Shown here: positions 1 through 7,064 of the stretch, one piece after another
How the letters are laid out: each line of letters opens with the position of its first letter
Numbering within the stretch: the first letter of the stretch is position 1
From: an uncultured Tenacibaculum sp.
GTDB lineage: Bacteria; Bacteroidota; Bacteroidia; Flavobacteriales; Flavobacteriaceae
NCBI GenBank assembly: GCA_947498055.1
Contig: CANMJA010000014.1
Span: 1-64,000, forward strand
Reading direction: 5' to 3'
DNA length: 64,000 nt
Notes under the pieces: generated by a model
The model's database searches: none
What the model was told of the DNA's origin: nothing
Seen by the model: the letters and a program-made list of their open reading frames with translations, nothing else
Translations under genes and position numbers: made by a program

Positions 1-34
1 AACCAACAAGATTACAATCCAAAACACCAATGGT

Positions 35-60
35 AAAAAAAAGGGCAGAAAATTCTGCCC
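35..60 (-). terminator. Rho-independent terminator of the NAD locus
   Basis: The inverted repeat GGGCAGAA-AA-TTCTGCCC lies at 43-60 and is flanked at 35-42 by an A-run, which reads as a T-run on the minus strand. The hairpin therefore terminates minus-strand transcription about 130 bases after the last gene of the NAD/ADP-ribose locus. Confidence 0.8.
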
Positions 61-191
61 TGAGGATAGTTGAAAAACAACTTCCTAGTGAATTATAAAT
101 TTACAAAAAATTTAAATAATAAATTTGATTTTTAACACAGTATCTGTGAGGTCTAGTTTAGCAAATTAATTAATGTCTATTAATTTGTTCC

Positions 192-626
192 TTATATTTT
201 AAGATACTCAAGAGCACATTCTACATCTGTAAAAAAAGGGGTTGCATAAGTAGCACATAAGGTTTTAATGTATCTACTTTTATAAAACTTATCAGGACAA
301 ACAACGATTAATTTTGTTGTTTTTACATACATCCCTAATTCTATTAGAGAAATTGGTGATTCTGATACTGATAAAAAATTTAAAAGTACTTTATCTGATA
401 ACTCAAGTGCTGCTAACTCCCACTGAATGTGTTTTTCCATTTGCGAATTTGTAAGAGTATCATGATTGGTAATAGTTGGATCAAAAAAATTATAATCTTT
501 ATTAAATTCATTTATAACTCTTTTCCTCCAATTACTCTCTGAATTAAAATCCATACTTCCTGCAAGGAATATAGATTGTTTCCCTTTTTTTTCTACTGGT
601 AACTGCATTTTTGAAGTGTAAATCAT
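192..626 (-). CDS. Nucleoside 2-deoxyribosyltransferase-like protein
   Basis: This 144-residue protein looks like the nucleoside 2-deoxyribosyltransferase-like fold (DRHyd superfamily). Visible marks are the N-terminal strand and loop IFLAGSMDF, a central conserved Trp (IQWELAAL), and the segment PISLIELGMY, whose Glu sits where the catalytic glutamate of this superfamily is found. Members cleave N-glycosidic bonds of nucleosides or nucleotides, and related proteins occur in NAD-using gene clusters. It is the last gene of the locus, 69 bases after the NADAR gene and before the terminator at 35-60, so it is probably co-transcribed with NADAR. The substrate cannot be read from sequence; a base or ribose salvage step on an NAD-derived nucleotide is inference. 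Confidence 0.7.
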   Translation of the reverse strand: MIYTSKMQLPVEKKGKQSIFLAGSMDFNSESNWRKRVINEFNKDYNFFDPTITNHDTLTNSQMEKHIQWELAALELSDKVLLNFLSVSESPISLIELGMYVKTTKLIVVCPDKFYKSRYIKTLCATYATPFFTDVECALEYLKI

Positions 627-695
627 TTTTTTAAGTTTTCCTTAAAAACCAAAACATCGCCTAACAAAATGTCCTATAAATATTCATTATCTATT

Positions 696-1244
696 TTACT
701 TAATTAACATATCTCTCACCTCCATTAAAGCATAGCCTAAAAGATTTTGTCCTCTCCATAAATTTGGATTCATTACTTTTTCATTGGATTGTCCCATTCC
801 TATTCCCCAAATTCTATCTCTTGGACTTGCTTCTACTAAAATTCTTTCTTTTGTGTTTAATAGAAATTCTTTTAACAATGAGTTTTGAGAAAATTTAGCT
901 TCATTGCCTTTTACTACAATTTCAAATTTATGAGTATTCCATACTGATGGATCGAAATCACTTACTTTTCTACCTAATTTTTTAGCATCGTGCGGATGAT
1001 CTACTTTTAGTATTTCTTGCAATATTTCTTCATCTTTAAATAATCTTGCTTTTTCAGCCATCATATAATGTTCTGCTGTTTTATAATTAATCGTATCAAT
1101 TACAAATTCAGATTGCCACCATTGGCTAAAACAACTTTTACCTATGCCTCCATCTTTATTAGGTTGATGTCCCCAAAAAAACAAAAATTTTAAATTTTCT
1201 CCTTTATTATATTGTTCTTGTATTCGTTTATTTGTGTATTTCAT
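696..1244 (-). CDS. NADAR domain protein (YbiA-like)
   Basis: This 182-residue protein is a full-length NADAR (DUF1768/YbiA) domain. Family marks are the N-terminal FFWGHQP segment (residues about 22-28), CFSQWW (about 38-43), the YKTAEHYMMAEKARLF helix with Glu59/His60, and the C-terminal RIWGIGM and LWRGQNLLG segments. Characterised relatives are N-glycosidases: plant and E. coli YbiA-type enzymes act on riboflavin-pathway intermediates, and others act on ADP-ribose derivatives. Comparative genomics has linked the family to NAD/ADP-ribose systems. It has its own promoter with two operators at 1263-1334, so it heads a second transcription unit with the downstream deoxyribosyltransferase-like gene. 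Its role in ADP-ribose turnover is inferred from context. Confidence 0.85.
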   Translation of the reverse strand: MKYTNKRIQEQYNKGENLKFLFFWGHQPNKDGGIGKSCFSQWWQSEFVIDTINYKTAEHYMMAEKARLFKDEEILQEILKVDHPHDAKKLGRKVSDFDPSVWNTHKFEIVVKGNEAKFSQNSLLKEFLLNTKERILVEASPRDRIWGIGMGQSNEKVMNPNLWRGQNLLGYALMEVRDMLIK

Positions 1245-1262
1245 TTTTCAAAAAACTTTTTT

Positions 1263-1281
1263 TTGCGTTAATAAAACACAA
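1263..1281 (-). promoter_or_regulatory. NrtR-type operator, site 1
   Basis: The site TTGCGT-N7-ACACAA fits the consensus TTGYGT-N7-ACRCAA shared by five sites in this window. It overlaps the TTTG end of the -7 box (1279-1286) of the NADAR promoter, so a bound repressor would block RNA polymerase. Confidence 0.75.
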
Positions 1282-1308
1282 ATATACTTTAAGAAAACAG
1301 TTCTGCAA
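1279..1308 (-). promoter_or_regulatory. Bacteroidota promoter of the NADAR operon
   Basis: On the minus strand TTG (1306-1308) is followed after 19 bases by TATATTTG (1279-1286), the -33/-7 pattern of the Bacteroidota housekeeping sigma factor. Transcription would start near 1273, about 30 bases before the NADAR start codon. Operators lie on both sides. Confidence 0.7.
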
Positions 1309-1315
1309 ATTTATT

Positions 1316-1334
1316 TTGTGTTTTTATCACACAA
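1316..1334 (-). promoter_or_regulatory. NrtR-type operator, site 2
   Basis: The site TTGTGT-N7-ACACAA extends outward to TTTTGTGT...ACACAAAA (1314-1336). It lies just upstream of the -33 TTG of the NADAR promoter, so with site 1 it brackets the promoter. Confidence 0.75.
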
Positions 1335-1347
1335 AAGACAGTATCTT

Positions 1348-2112
1348 TTAAAAATTCTTTTTTATTATTCTGTACGGATTTTCATTTCTTCCTAATTCAT
1401 CAGGATATAATTGATTGACAGGTTCTGTTTGAACTACTTCTTTTGTATCAATATTTAAAGCAGATAATTTACCTTTAAAAGCAGCACCCGTATCTACATT
1501 CCAAACATTACAACCTTGCATAGGTACAGTTACATCATATCGAGTTGTTGGCGTATGGCCAATGTAAATTTCTTTAAACAATAATAAACGTTTCGGATAT
1601 ACTAATGCATCTTTTTGAATCCTCTTGTCCATTGTTAATGCCATTTCCCATAACGTCCTATCCCAATTATAATTCGATTCATACATTTCTTTTGCAGGGC
1701 CATGCATGGATGTAAATCCGGCATGAATGAATAATCTGTTTTCAGTATCAACATGAAATAACTTCATACGTTCTAAAAACTGTAAGTGTACTTTTTTTTC
1801 TTTGTGAGTATATCTTTTATAACTTTCGATGGTCATTTTTCCACCATGGAATAACCAAATATCATTTGTTTCTCCAGATTTTAACCAATTTTCACAATAC
1901 ACATCATGATTTCCTTTTATAAAAATACAATCGTATCTTGTTTCCAAATCGATCAAATAATCTAAAACCTGAGCAGATTCACTCCAACCATCTACATAAT
2001 CGCCTAAAAAAATCAACGTATCATTATATTGTAACTCTAATCTTTCTATCAGTTCTACTAAGGCTTTTAATCCACCATGTATATCTCCTATTGTAAATGT
2101 TCTTTTTTCCAT
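1348..2112 (-). CDS. PPP-type metallophosphoesterase
   Basis: This 254-residue enzyme carries the three metal-binding motifs of the calcineurin/PPP phosphatases: GDIHG (Asp10, His12), GDYVDG (Asp38, Asp41) and GNHD (Asn68-Asp70), followed by the HAGF and GHTP motifs. It resembles bacterial Ser/Thr phosphatase and ApaH/PrpE-like proteins. It follows sir2 after one base and is the last gene of the long prs operon, immediately before the NADAR promoter. In this NAD and RNA-repair setting a phosphate ester or dinucleotide substrate (for example RNA ends, or NpnN/NAD-type caps) is plausible, but a protein phosphatase role cannot be excluded. Confidence 0.8.
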   Translation of the reverse strand: MEKRTFTIGDIHGGLKALVELIERLELQYNDTLIFLGDYVDGWSESAQVLDYLIDLETRYDCIFIKGNHDVYCENWLKSGETNDIWLFHGGKMTIESYKRYTHKEKKVHLQFLERMKLFHVDTENRLFIHAGFTSMHGPAKEMYESNYNWDRTLWEMALTMDKRIQKDALVYPKRLLLFKEIYIGHTPTTRYDVTVPMQGCNVWNVDTGAAFKGKLSALNIDTKEVVQTEPVNQLYPDELGRNENPYRIIKKNF

Positions 2113-2113
2113 A

Positions 2114-2929
2114 TTAGTTTATTTCTTCTTCTAAAATGTTTAAAAAATCTAAAATAGTACCTCTAAAAGAATAAAACCTTTTTTTATCTTTAAAATTATC
2201 TGTAAAACTATTATTTTCTAAATTTACATCGATTACATAACCTCCATATTGTAATGTCTGTTTTACTAATCTATTTGGCAAATTTGTTGCTCCTGAACTT
2301 CCCAATATAATTAACAACCCAGAATTTTTTGCGATCTTTAATGTAGTATGCATCTTAAAAATTCGCTCGTTATAATATTCGTCAAACCATAATATATTAG
2401 GTCTCGTATCTTCTCCACAATTAGGACAAACTAAGAGTTTCTTTTCATCATAGGTTAAGTCTTCATCTATTCCTTTTAACGGAATACTTTTAGGTATTTC
2501 ATAAATATCTTTGGAACATTCTTCAGAACAACGCATTTCTCTTAAATTCCCATGGATTTCGTATATAGTATCTAAACCAGATCTTTGGTGTAAATTATCT
2601 ATATTTTGAGTAATTAAATGAAATCTTTCTGATATCTTTTTCTCCAATTCCACTAATTTATAATGTGCTTCATTAGGCTTCGCCTCTGCAAACATTTTTT
2701 TTCTAAAAAACGTGTATTGCCATACCTCATCAGCATTTTTAGAAAAATGTTCAAATGTACCAAAAGATTCAGGTTTGTAATTTTTTGTTCCTTTTATCCA
2801 AATACCATCTGTTCCTCTGTACGTAGGTATTCCACTAGCTGAGGAAATTCCTGCACCTGTTAAAAAGGTTATATTATTCCTTTTCTTTATACTTATTGCT
2901 TTTTGTATTATTTCTTTTAACTCTTTCAT
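2114..2929 (-). CDS. Sir2 family NAD-dependent protein deacylase
   Basis: This 271-residue sirtuin has the NAD-binding TGAGIS (residues 24-29), the QNID motif (about 108-111), the catalytic His126 in EIHG, and a complete zinc ribbon with Cys134, Cys138, Cys168 and Cys171. Sirtuins consume NAD to remove acyl groups from lysine, releasing nicotinamide and O-acetyl-ADP-ribose; some transfer ADP-ribose instead. The product is a substrate of the macro-domain hydrolases in the same operon, which gives a direct metabolic link. The RPNILWFDE segment differs a little from the usual RPxVVWFGE. It lies one base from both neighbours, so translation is likely coupled. Confidence 0.9.
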   Translation of the reverse strand: MKELKEIIQKAISIKKRNNITFLTGAGISSASGIPTYRGTDGIWIKGTKNYKPESFGTFEHFSKNADEVWQYTFFRKKMFAEAKPNEAHYKLVELEKKISERFHLITQNIDNLHQRSGLDTIYEIHGNLREMRCSEECSKDIYEIPKSIPLKGIDEDLTYDEKKLLVCPNCGEDTRPNILWFDEYYNERIFKMHTTLKIAKNSGLLIILGSSGATNLPNRLVKQTLQYGGYVIDVNLENNSFTDNFKDKKRFYSFRGTILDFLNILEEEIN

Positions 2930-2930
2930 T

Positions 2931-3494
2931 CTACTCTCTTTTATACATTACATCAGTACGCAATACATATTTTTCACCAGAAATTATTTCTTTTCCTTCA
3001 TGTCTTAACCTATGTCTAAAAACTAAGGCTGTTCCTTTTTTAGGTGCAACAGTAAACAATTTTCTAAATGCTGTTTCTCCTCCTTCAAAATCATCATTTA
3101 AATAAATTAAAAAAGAATACATACTTTCTTCGTTTAGGTTTCTTTTATAACTACCATCTCTATGCATTTTAAATCGTTGCCCTTTTGCGTATTTATATAC
3201 ACGAAACATTTCATTTAACCCTATACTTTTATAGAAACCTACTTTTTCAGGAGTAAAAACTCGCATTCTATTCCAAAAATCAATAGCCAAAGATTCGTCA
3301 AAAAACAAATATCGATCGTTATTTCGAATCCCTTTAGACATCACTTGCTCTCCACCAATATTTATCTTTGCTTCTTCAAATTCTATTGCCTTGTATGTAG
3401 ATAAATAGTTTTCACTTTCTTCTGCTGATAAGAAGTCTTCTATTAAAAATGCTTCTTCGTGTAAGGCTATTTTTTTCATAATTCTTTTAATCAA
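2931..3494 (-). CDS. 2OG-Fe(II) oxygenase, prolyl 4-hydroxylase-like
   Basis: This 187-residue protein has the double-stranded beta-helix iron site of 2-oxoglutarate dioxygenases: His111-x-Asp113 (KMHRDG), distal His165 (RHEG) and Arg179 (VLRTDV) for 2OG binding. It resembles the stand-alone prolyl-hydroxylase group, whose members hydroxylate proteins or small molecules. Met6 (start 3479) is an alternative start that would remove a short extension. It lies between sir2 (one base away) and the uncharacterised gene at 3589. Why an oxygenase sits in an NAD operon is unknown; hydroxylation of a protein or nucleotide handled by the same pathway is speculation. Confidence 0.85.
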   Translation of the reverse strand: MIKRIMKKIALHEEAFLIEDFLSAEESENYLSTYKAIEFEEAKINIGGEQVMSKGIRNNDRYLFFDESLAIDFWNRMRVFTPEKVGFYKSIGLNEMFRVYKYAKGQRFKMHRDGSYKRNLNEESMYSFLIYLNDDFEGGETAFRKLFTVAPKKGTALVFRHRLRHEGKEIISGEKYVLRTDVMYKRE

Positions 3495-3588
3495 TTAAAC
3501 TCCTTATTCTCAATTTTATCTGACTCAACCTATCTTTTCAAAATTGCATTCAATTTTTTAAGATGTTTATAAATTGATTCTTTATTAT

Positions 3589-4107
3589 TTAATCATATAT
3601 AAAAAGTAATTTTTTAGCTCCATATTTCTCATAAACTTCAATATAATACTGACATTTTAATAAATCTTCTAAAATCCCGTTTTCTTTTGATAAATAGGTT
3701 TTAAAACGATCATAATTAAAATCATTTTTATTTTTTGAAGTATCTTTAAAGATACTCTCTACTATATCTTTTCTTCTAATTTTATCTAAAAATTCTTCAA
3801 GACTAAATTTAACCTTAGTCAGACTATGCCATTTTAATTCTATTTCTTTTTCCGTCCATTCAGCTAAATCTTCAACATAATCTATGTTTGAGAAGTACTC
3901 AAAAAAATCTGAATTTATTGATTCACATATTTGATAAAACCATGATCTTTCATTATAAATTCTATAATTACCAAAAAAATAATACCCTGTTTTTAATGCA
4001 AAAGAAGTATACTCGCCATCAGGAGGGAATTTATTATTTAACTCATCAATTAATTCTTTCTTATAGAACACGTCTTGTTCACAATAAATACCTAATCCAT
4101 ACCCCAT
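3589..4107 (-). CDS. Uncharacterised protein of the NAD locus
   Basis: I do not recognise this 172-residue protein. It has no signal peptide and no clear membrane segment. It starts MGYGLGIYCEQD, is rich in aromatic and acidic residues, contains GYYFFGNYRIYNERSWFY in the first half and a charged helical second half, and ends in the hydrophobic LLFIYD. It lies 28 bases after kptA and 94 bases before the oxygenase gene, in the same direction, so it is probably in the operon. It may be a later arrival, because the flanking gaps are longer than elsewhere in this operon. Confidence 0.55.
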   Translation of the reverse strand: MGYGLGIYCEQDVFYKKELIDELNNKFPPDGEYTSFALKTGYYFFGNYRIYNERSWFYQICESINSDFFEYFSNIDYVEDLAEWTEKEIELKWHSLTKVKFSLEEFLDKIRRKDIVESIFKDTSKNKNDFNYDRFKTYLSKENGILEDLLKCQYYIEVYEKYGAKKLLFIYD

Positions 4108-4135
4108 TTAATATATAATTTCTTTATTGTAGTTA

Positions 4136-4690
4136 TTAAAATTCTTTTTTTTCAATAAACTCAACTGGTACATAATCTGTTAACCAAACACCGTTTTTAG
4201 ACTGATAAAATTCGAATCCTTTTGCATGCATTTCTCCAGATTTAACGGTTAAAATAATAGGTATACCTCTTCTACTTCCTACCTTAGTAGCGGTTTGTAA
4301 ATCTTGACTTAAATGCACGTGTTGTCTGCTCATTTTTAGCAATCCTTTTTCTCTGATTGCTTGCATAAACTTTGGTATTGTTCCGTGATATAAAAACTCA
4401 GGCGGTACAACAGCTTTTAATTCTAAATCGATGTTTTTTAATGAATGTCCTTGATTGGCTCGTATCATTGTTTCCTCTTCATTAAAACTGAATCGTTTTT
4501 TATCGTTAGTTGCTACTACTTCTTTCAAAATTTCTTTTGAAAGTGTCCTGTTTCTTCTTTTCGATTTTTCAATTAATTCATCTACCATTGCCCAACCATT
4601 TTTATCTAATTTTAAACCGATAGTTTCGGGTTGATGTCTTAGTAATAGACTTAAAAATTTACTTATTCTTTTTATATTTTTTTCGTTCAT
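4136..4690 (-). CDS. kptA: RNA 2'-phosphotransferase, Tpt1/KptA family
   Basis: This 184-residue protein is a full-length Tpt1/KptA. The enzyme moves an internal RNA 2'-phosphate to NAD, giving ADP-ribose 1''-2''-cyclic phosphate and nicotinamide. Visible are the N-terminal winged-helix part with Arg18-His19 (LLRHQPE), Arg77 (IRANQGHS), the ART-fold strand LYHGT (about 100-104) and the Arg140/Arg141 region (VGSRRGIPI), which together match the Arg-His-Arg-Arg active site. Its product is a natural substrate for macro-domain phosphatases and ADP-ribose hydrolases, which are encoded upstream in the same operon. It is separated by one base from the metallo-beta-lactamase fragment at 4692. Confidence 0.93.
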   Translation of the reverse strand: MNEKNIKRISKFLSLLLRHQPETIGLKLDKNGWAMVDELIEKSKRRNRTLSKEILKEVVATNDKKRFSFNEEETMIRANQGHSLKNIDLELKAVVPPEFLYHGTIPKFMQAIREKGLLKMSRQHVHLSQDLQTATKVGSRRGIPIILTVKSGEMHAKGFEFYQSKNGVWLTDYVPVEFIEKKEF

Positions 4691-4691
4691 T

Positions 4692-5204
4692 TTAATTTAT
4701 TGTTTTTCCATTTAAAATATCACGTTGTGTTTTTCCTATCGGAATTCTGTATACGGGAATTTTAATGTTATAATGTTTTATATACGCTCTTATATTGTTA
4801 TCAATATCGTTCATATCATATCGTGAAGAAAAGTGTCCTAAGATTAATGTATCAATCTTTATATTCGCAGCCATTTCCATCACTTCTTCTAAAGAGCTAT
4901 GTTTATTTTTATCATTTCCTGTTTCTAATTCTTCTTTTGTTAAAAAGGTAGCTTCATGAATCAGTATTTCTGAATTATCGTATTTAGAATAATCGAAAAC
5001 TGGTGTGTCTCCCGAATACGTTAAAATTGTTTTTTCTACCTTTTCATAAATATAATCGTCTCCTTTTTCTTTTTTTAACGCTATTAAGTCTTTAGGAACT
5101 AAATTTTTAAATTCAGTTTTTAATTTATTTTTAGTTTCTGAAACTCTAGATGATATACTTTTTAGCTGATTAGGTATATCTATATGTTTATTTTCAAAAC
5201 ACAT
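4692..5204 (-). pseudogene. RNase Z-like metallo-beta-lactamase, C-terminal part
   Basis: This piece (170 residues) holds the C-terminal half of an RNase Z/ElaC-like protein: a YSGDTP segment, HEATF and LGHFSSRY, which carry the later metal ligands of the fold. Reading upstream in the same frame passes through five more codons to a single TAA at 5218-5220, and then continues directly into the N-terminal half (5220-5558). The whole gene is therefore 4692-5558 with one in-frame stop and no frame change. The C-terminal piece could still be made by re-initiation at the ATG 15 codon-free bases downstream. Enzymes of this group process tRNA 3' ends, which fits kptA next door. Confidence 0.7.
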
Positions 5205-5219
5205 TACTTCATAATTTTT

Positions 5220-5558
5220 TTAAATAATAACCTTTTGATTATCTTCTAAAGGAATCCACTGTGTTCCTTGCGTATGAGGATCGAATTTAGAGGTGAAATT
5301 TTTAAAAAATTTAAACGAATTTGCATCTTTAGGATAATATATATTTGGTTTTCTAGCACCTACTAATTGATTAAATTGTAATAAACCGCCTAAATGATCT
5401 CTATCTGCATGAGAAACAAAAACATTTTTAATTTTTAATGCTTTTCCTAAAAGGTTGGATATTACTCCGTCACCAGCATCAAACAACAACCCTAATTCTT
5501 CTATAAAATACCAGCTTGCAAATAATGCTGTTGAATATCCGTGTATGGTTAGTTTCAT
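5220..5558 (-). pseudogene. RNase Z-like metallo-beta-lactamase, N-terminal part
   Basis: This 112-residue piece starts MKLTIHGYSTALF and contains LLFDAGDG and the metal-binding motif SHADRDHLGG (HxDRDH) of the metallo-beta-lactamase/RNase Z superfamily. It ends at a TAA beside a run of seven A bases; the frame continues into the piece at 4692-5204, which has the remaining metal ligands. Neither half alone has a complete active site, so the locus is probably a recent pseudogene, unless the halves assemble or the stop is read through. A sequencing error at one base is possible. Confidence 0.7.
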
Positions 5559-5580
5559 TTTAATTTTGTTTTATTAAATG

Positions 5581-5648
5581 TTCTCGATACAATTTTTCTT
5601 CTGATTTCGACTTCGCTCAATCATCAGATAAATCACTCGAACTGACAT
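5581..5648. repeat. Dispersed flavobacterial intergenic repeat
   Basis: The stretch beginning TTCTCGATACAATTTTTC and ending CACTCGAACTGACATTT recurs in altered form at 35767-35818 (same orientation) and 35701-35744 (opposite orientation). It contains an inner inverted repeat (CTGAT...ATCAG). This looks like a non-coding dispersed element. Here it separates the TARG1-type macro gene from the interrupted metallo-beta-lactamase gene inside the operon. Confidence 0.65.
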
Positions 5649-5667
5649 TTATTTTTTATCTTTTCTA

Positions 5668-6141
5668 TTAGAAATCATATACCACTGTATCAATTTCATT
5701 TTCTATTAATTTTTCTTGAAGAATTGGTTCAATCATTTCCCATTTTCCACCTGCTAATCCACAACCAATTCTTGGCATATGTACAGAAGCGTTTAATTCT
5801 TTTGCTACAGCAGATAATTTTTCGAGACACTTATTAACTGCTTCATATCTTATTGGAACTCCATTACTGCCTGTTTTCATACCTCTTTGTCCAATCATAT
5901 TACACACATATATAAACTTATCAACCTGTATAATTTGAATATTTCCTAACTCAAAATCATTTTTTGACCTTTCTCTATGCCATTTCCTATAACTGGTTTC
6001 TGGTTCTTTCCATCTTTTTGAAACTGCCAAAACAAATCCTTTTCCCCATCCTCCTAAATCATTACAAATATGAGCTATAATTTTAACTCCCTTTGCTTGA
6101 GGAGAAGTAGCATCTCCTTTTATATATTTTATCTCTTTCAT
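5668..6141 (-). CDS. Macro domain protein, TARG1/Poa1-like
   Basis: This 157-residue macro domain belongs to the ALC1/TARG1/Poa1-like group rather than the MacroD group. It begins with the strand IKYIKGDAT, has the ligand-binding IIAHICNDLGGWGKGF loop (residues about 20-35), the NMIGQRGM segment, and the second loop MPRIGCGLAGGKWE (about 122-135). Relatives remove ADP-ribose from glutamate or DNA, or dephosphorylate ADP-ribose 1''-phosphate, a product derived from the KptA reaction. It lies 10 bases downstream of the MacroD-type gene. Having two macro classes side by side suggests two different ADP-ribose substrates. Confidence 0.87.
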   Translation of the reverse strand: MKEIKYIKGDATSPQAKGVKIIAHICNDLGGWGKGFVLAVSKRWKEPETSYRKWHRERSKNDFELGNIQIIQVDKFIYVCNMIGQRGMKTGSNGVPIRYEAVNKCLEKLSAVAKELNASVHMPRIGCGLAGGKWEMIEPILQEKLIENEIDTVVYDF

Positions 6142-6151
6142 TTTTATTTTT

Positions 6152-6649
6152 TTAAACCTTTTCTAAATACATTTTATAGTTTTCTTCATCGAAACATACA
6201 AAAATCACTTTATCTACCACAGGATGTTTTTTTACCGTTTGTATTGCTATTTCTGCTGCTAATTCCTTTGGAAAACGATAAATTCCTGTGCTTATATTTG
6301 GAAATGCTATTGTTTTTAAATTGTATTCTTTAGCCAATAGCAAAGAATTACGATAACAATTTGCCAATAACTCTTCTTCTATTTTATTTCCTTTGTTATA
6401 TACTGGTCCAACTGTATGAATCACTTTTTCAGCTGGTAAATTTCCTGCTGTTGTAATAACAGCTTCTCCTGTTTTACATTTTCCTTGTCGGTTTCTTATG
6501 TACTGACAAGCTTCTAAAATTTCCTTTCCACCAGCTTTATGAATTGCTCCGTCTACTCCACTACTTCCTAACAAACTAGAATTTGCTGCATTTACAACTG
6601 CATCTACTTGTATTTTAGTAATGTCTCCTTGTATTACTTCAATTTTCAT
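6152..6649 (-). CDS. Macro domain O-acetyl-ADP-ribose deacetylase, MacroD/YmdB-like
   Basis: This 165-residue protein is a MacroD-type macro domain: VIQGDIT (residues 5-11), [12 protein letters not shown] with Asn20 and Asn23, the loop [13 protein letters not shown], and the second loop [12 protein letters not shown]. The first loop reads SSGVDGAI where most relatives have GGGVDGAI, so one glycine pair is changed. The enzyme class hydrolyses O-acetyl-ADP-ribose, the product of the Sir2 reaction, and mono-ADP-ribose on acidic residues. Its start overlaps the end of the upstream gene by 11 bases, indicating translational coupling. Confidence 0.92.
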   Translation of the reverse strand: MKIEVIQGDITKIQVDAVVNAANSSLLGSSGVDGAIHKAGGKEILEACQYIRNRQGKCKTGEAVITTAGNLPAEKVIHTVGPVYNKGNKIEEELLANCYRNSLLLAKEYNLKTIAFPNISTGIYRFPKELAAEIAIQTVKKHPVVDKVIFVCFDEENYKMYLEKV

Positions 6650-7064
6650 ATACGTTTTCTATCCCTTTCATCAACTTGGTTATTGCTGAAGATTCACTTT
6701 TTTCATACTTACTTCCTATATATACTTTTACCACTTCAATTGTTTTTTGAATAGCTTTATTGAATTCTGTTAGTTTTTCTGAAGGTACCCATAACTCGTT
6801 ATGTATTTTTCCTCCTACATTTTCTATCGTATATTTTTGAAATTCTTCTTCTGTAATAGCAAATTTTGTTACAAATCCTACATAATTTCCAAACGGGTCT
6901 GTCGTATTCCATTTACTAGCAATTTCAGAAGCATATTCTTCGTTCAATACAGGATAAAATATGGGTTGCCATTCTAAACGTGGTGGAAATTGTTTAAATC
7001 CACTTTCCGCTATTAATTGTAATTCTTTTTCGCCTACTGGCCTGTATAATATTCTTGTTTTCAT
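6639..7064 (-). CDS. 'ADP-ribosylation/crystallin J1' family protein
   Basis: This 141-residue protein matches a small family commonly labelled 'ADP-ribosylation/crystallin J1', named for its genomic link with ADP-ribosylglycohydrolases rather than for a known activity. Typical segments are [40 protein letters not shown] and [10 protein letters not shown]. It has no signal peptide or membrane segment. It overlaps the ADP-ribosylglycohydrolase gene by 4 bases and the macro gene by 11, so all three are surely one transcript. A regulatory or substrate-binding role beside the glycohydrolase is inference. Confidence 0.75.
   Translation of the reverse strand: MKTRILYRPVGEKELQLIAESGFKQFPPRLEWQPIFYPVLNEEYASEIASKWNTTDPFGNYVGFVTKFAITEEEFQKYTIENVGGKIHNELWVPSEKLTEFNKAIQKTIEVVKVYIGSKYEKSESSAITKLMKGIENVYEN

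Noticed and set aside
2896..3105. Plus-strand open frame of 69 codons across the sir2 and oxygenase genes
   Set aside because: It lies opposite two well-supported enzymes and shows only low-complexity hydrophobic sequence.
4692..5558. Two independent genes instead of one interrupted gene
   Set aside because: Frame continuity across the TAA and split metal ligands favour one interrupted gene.
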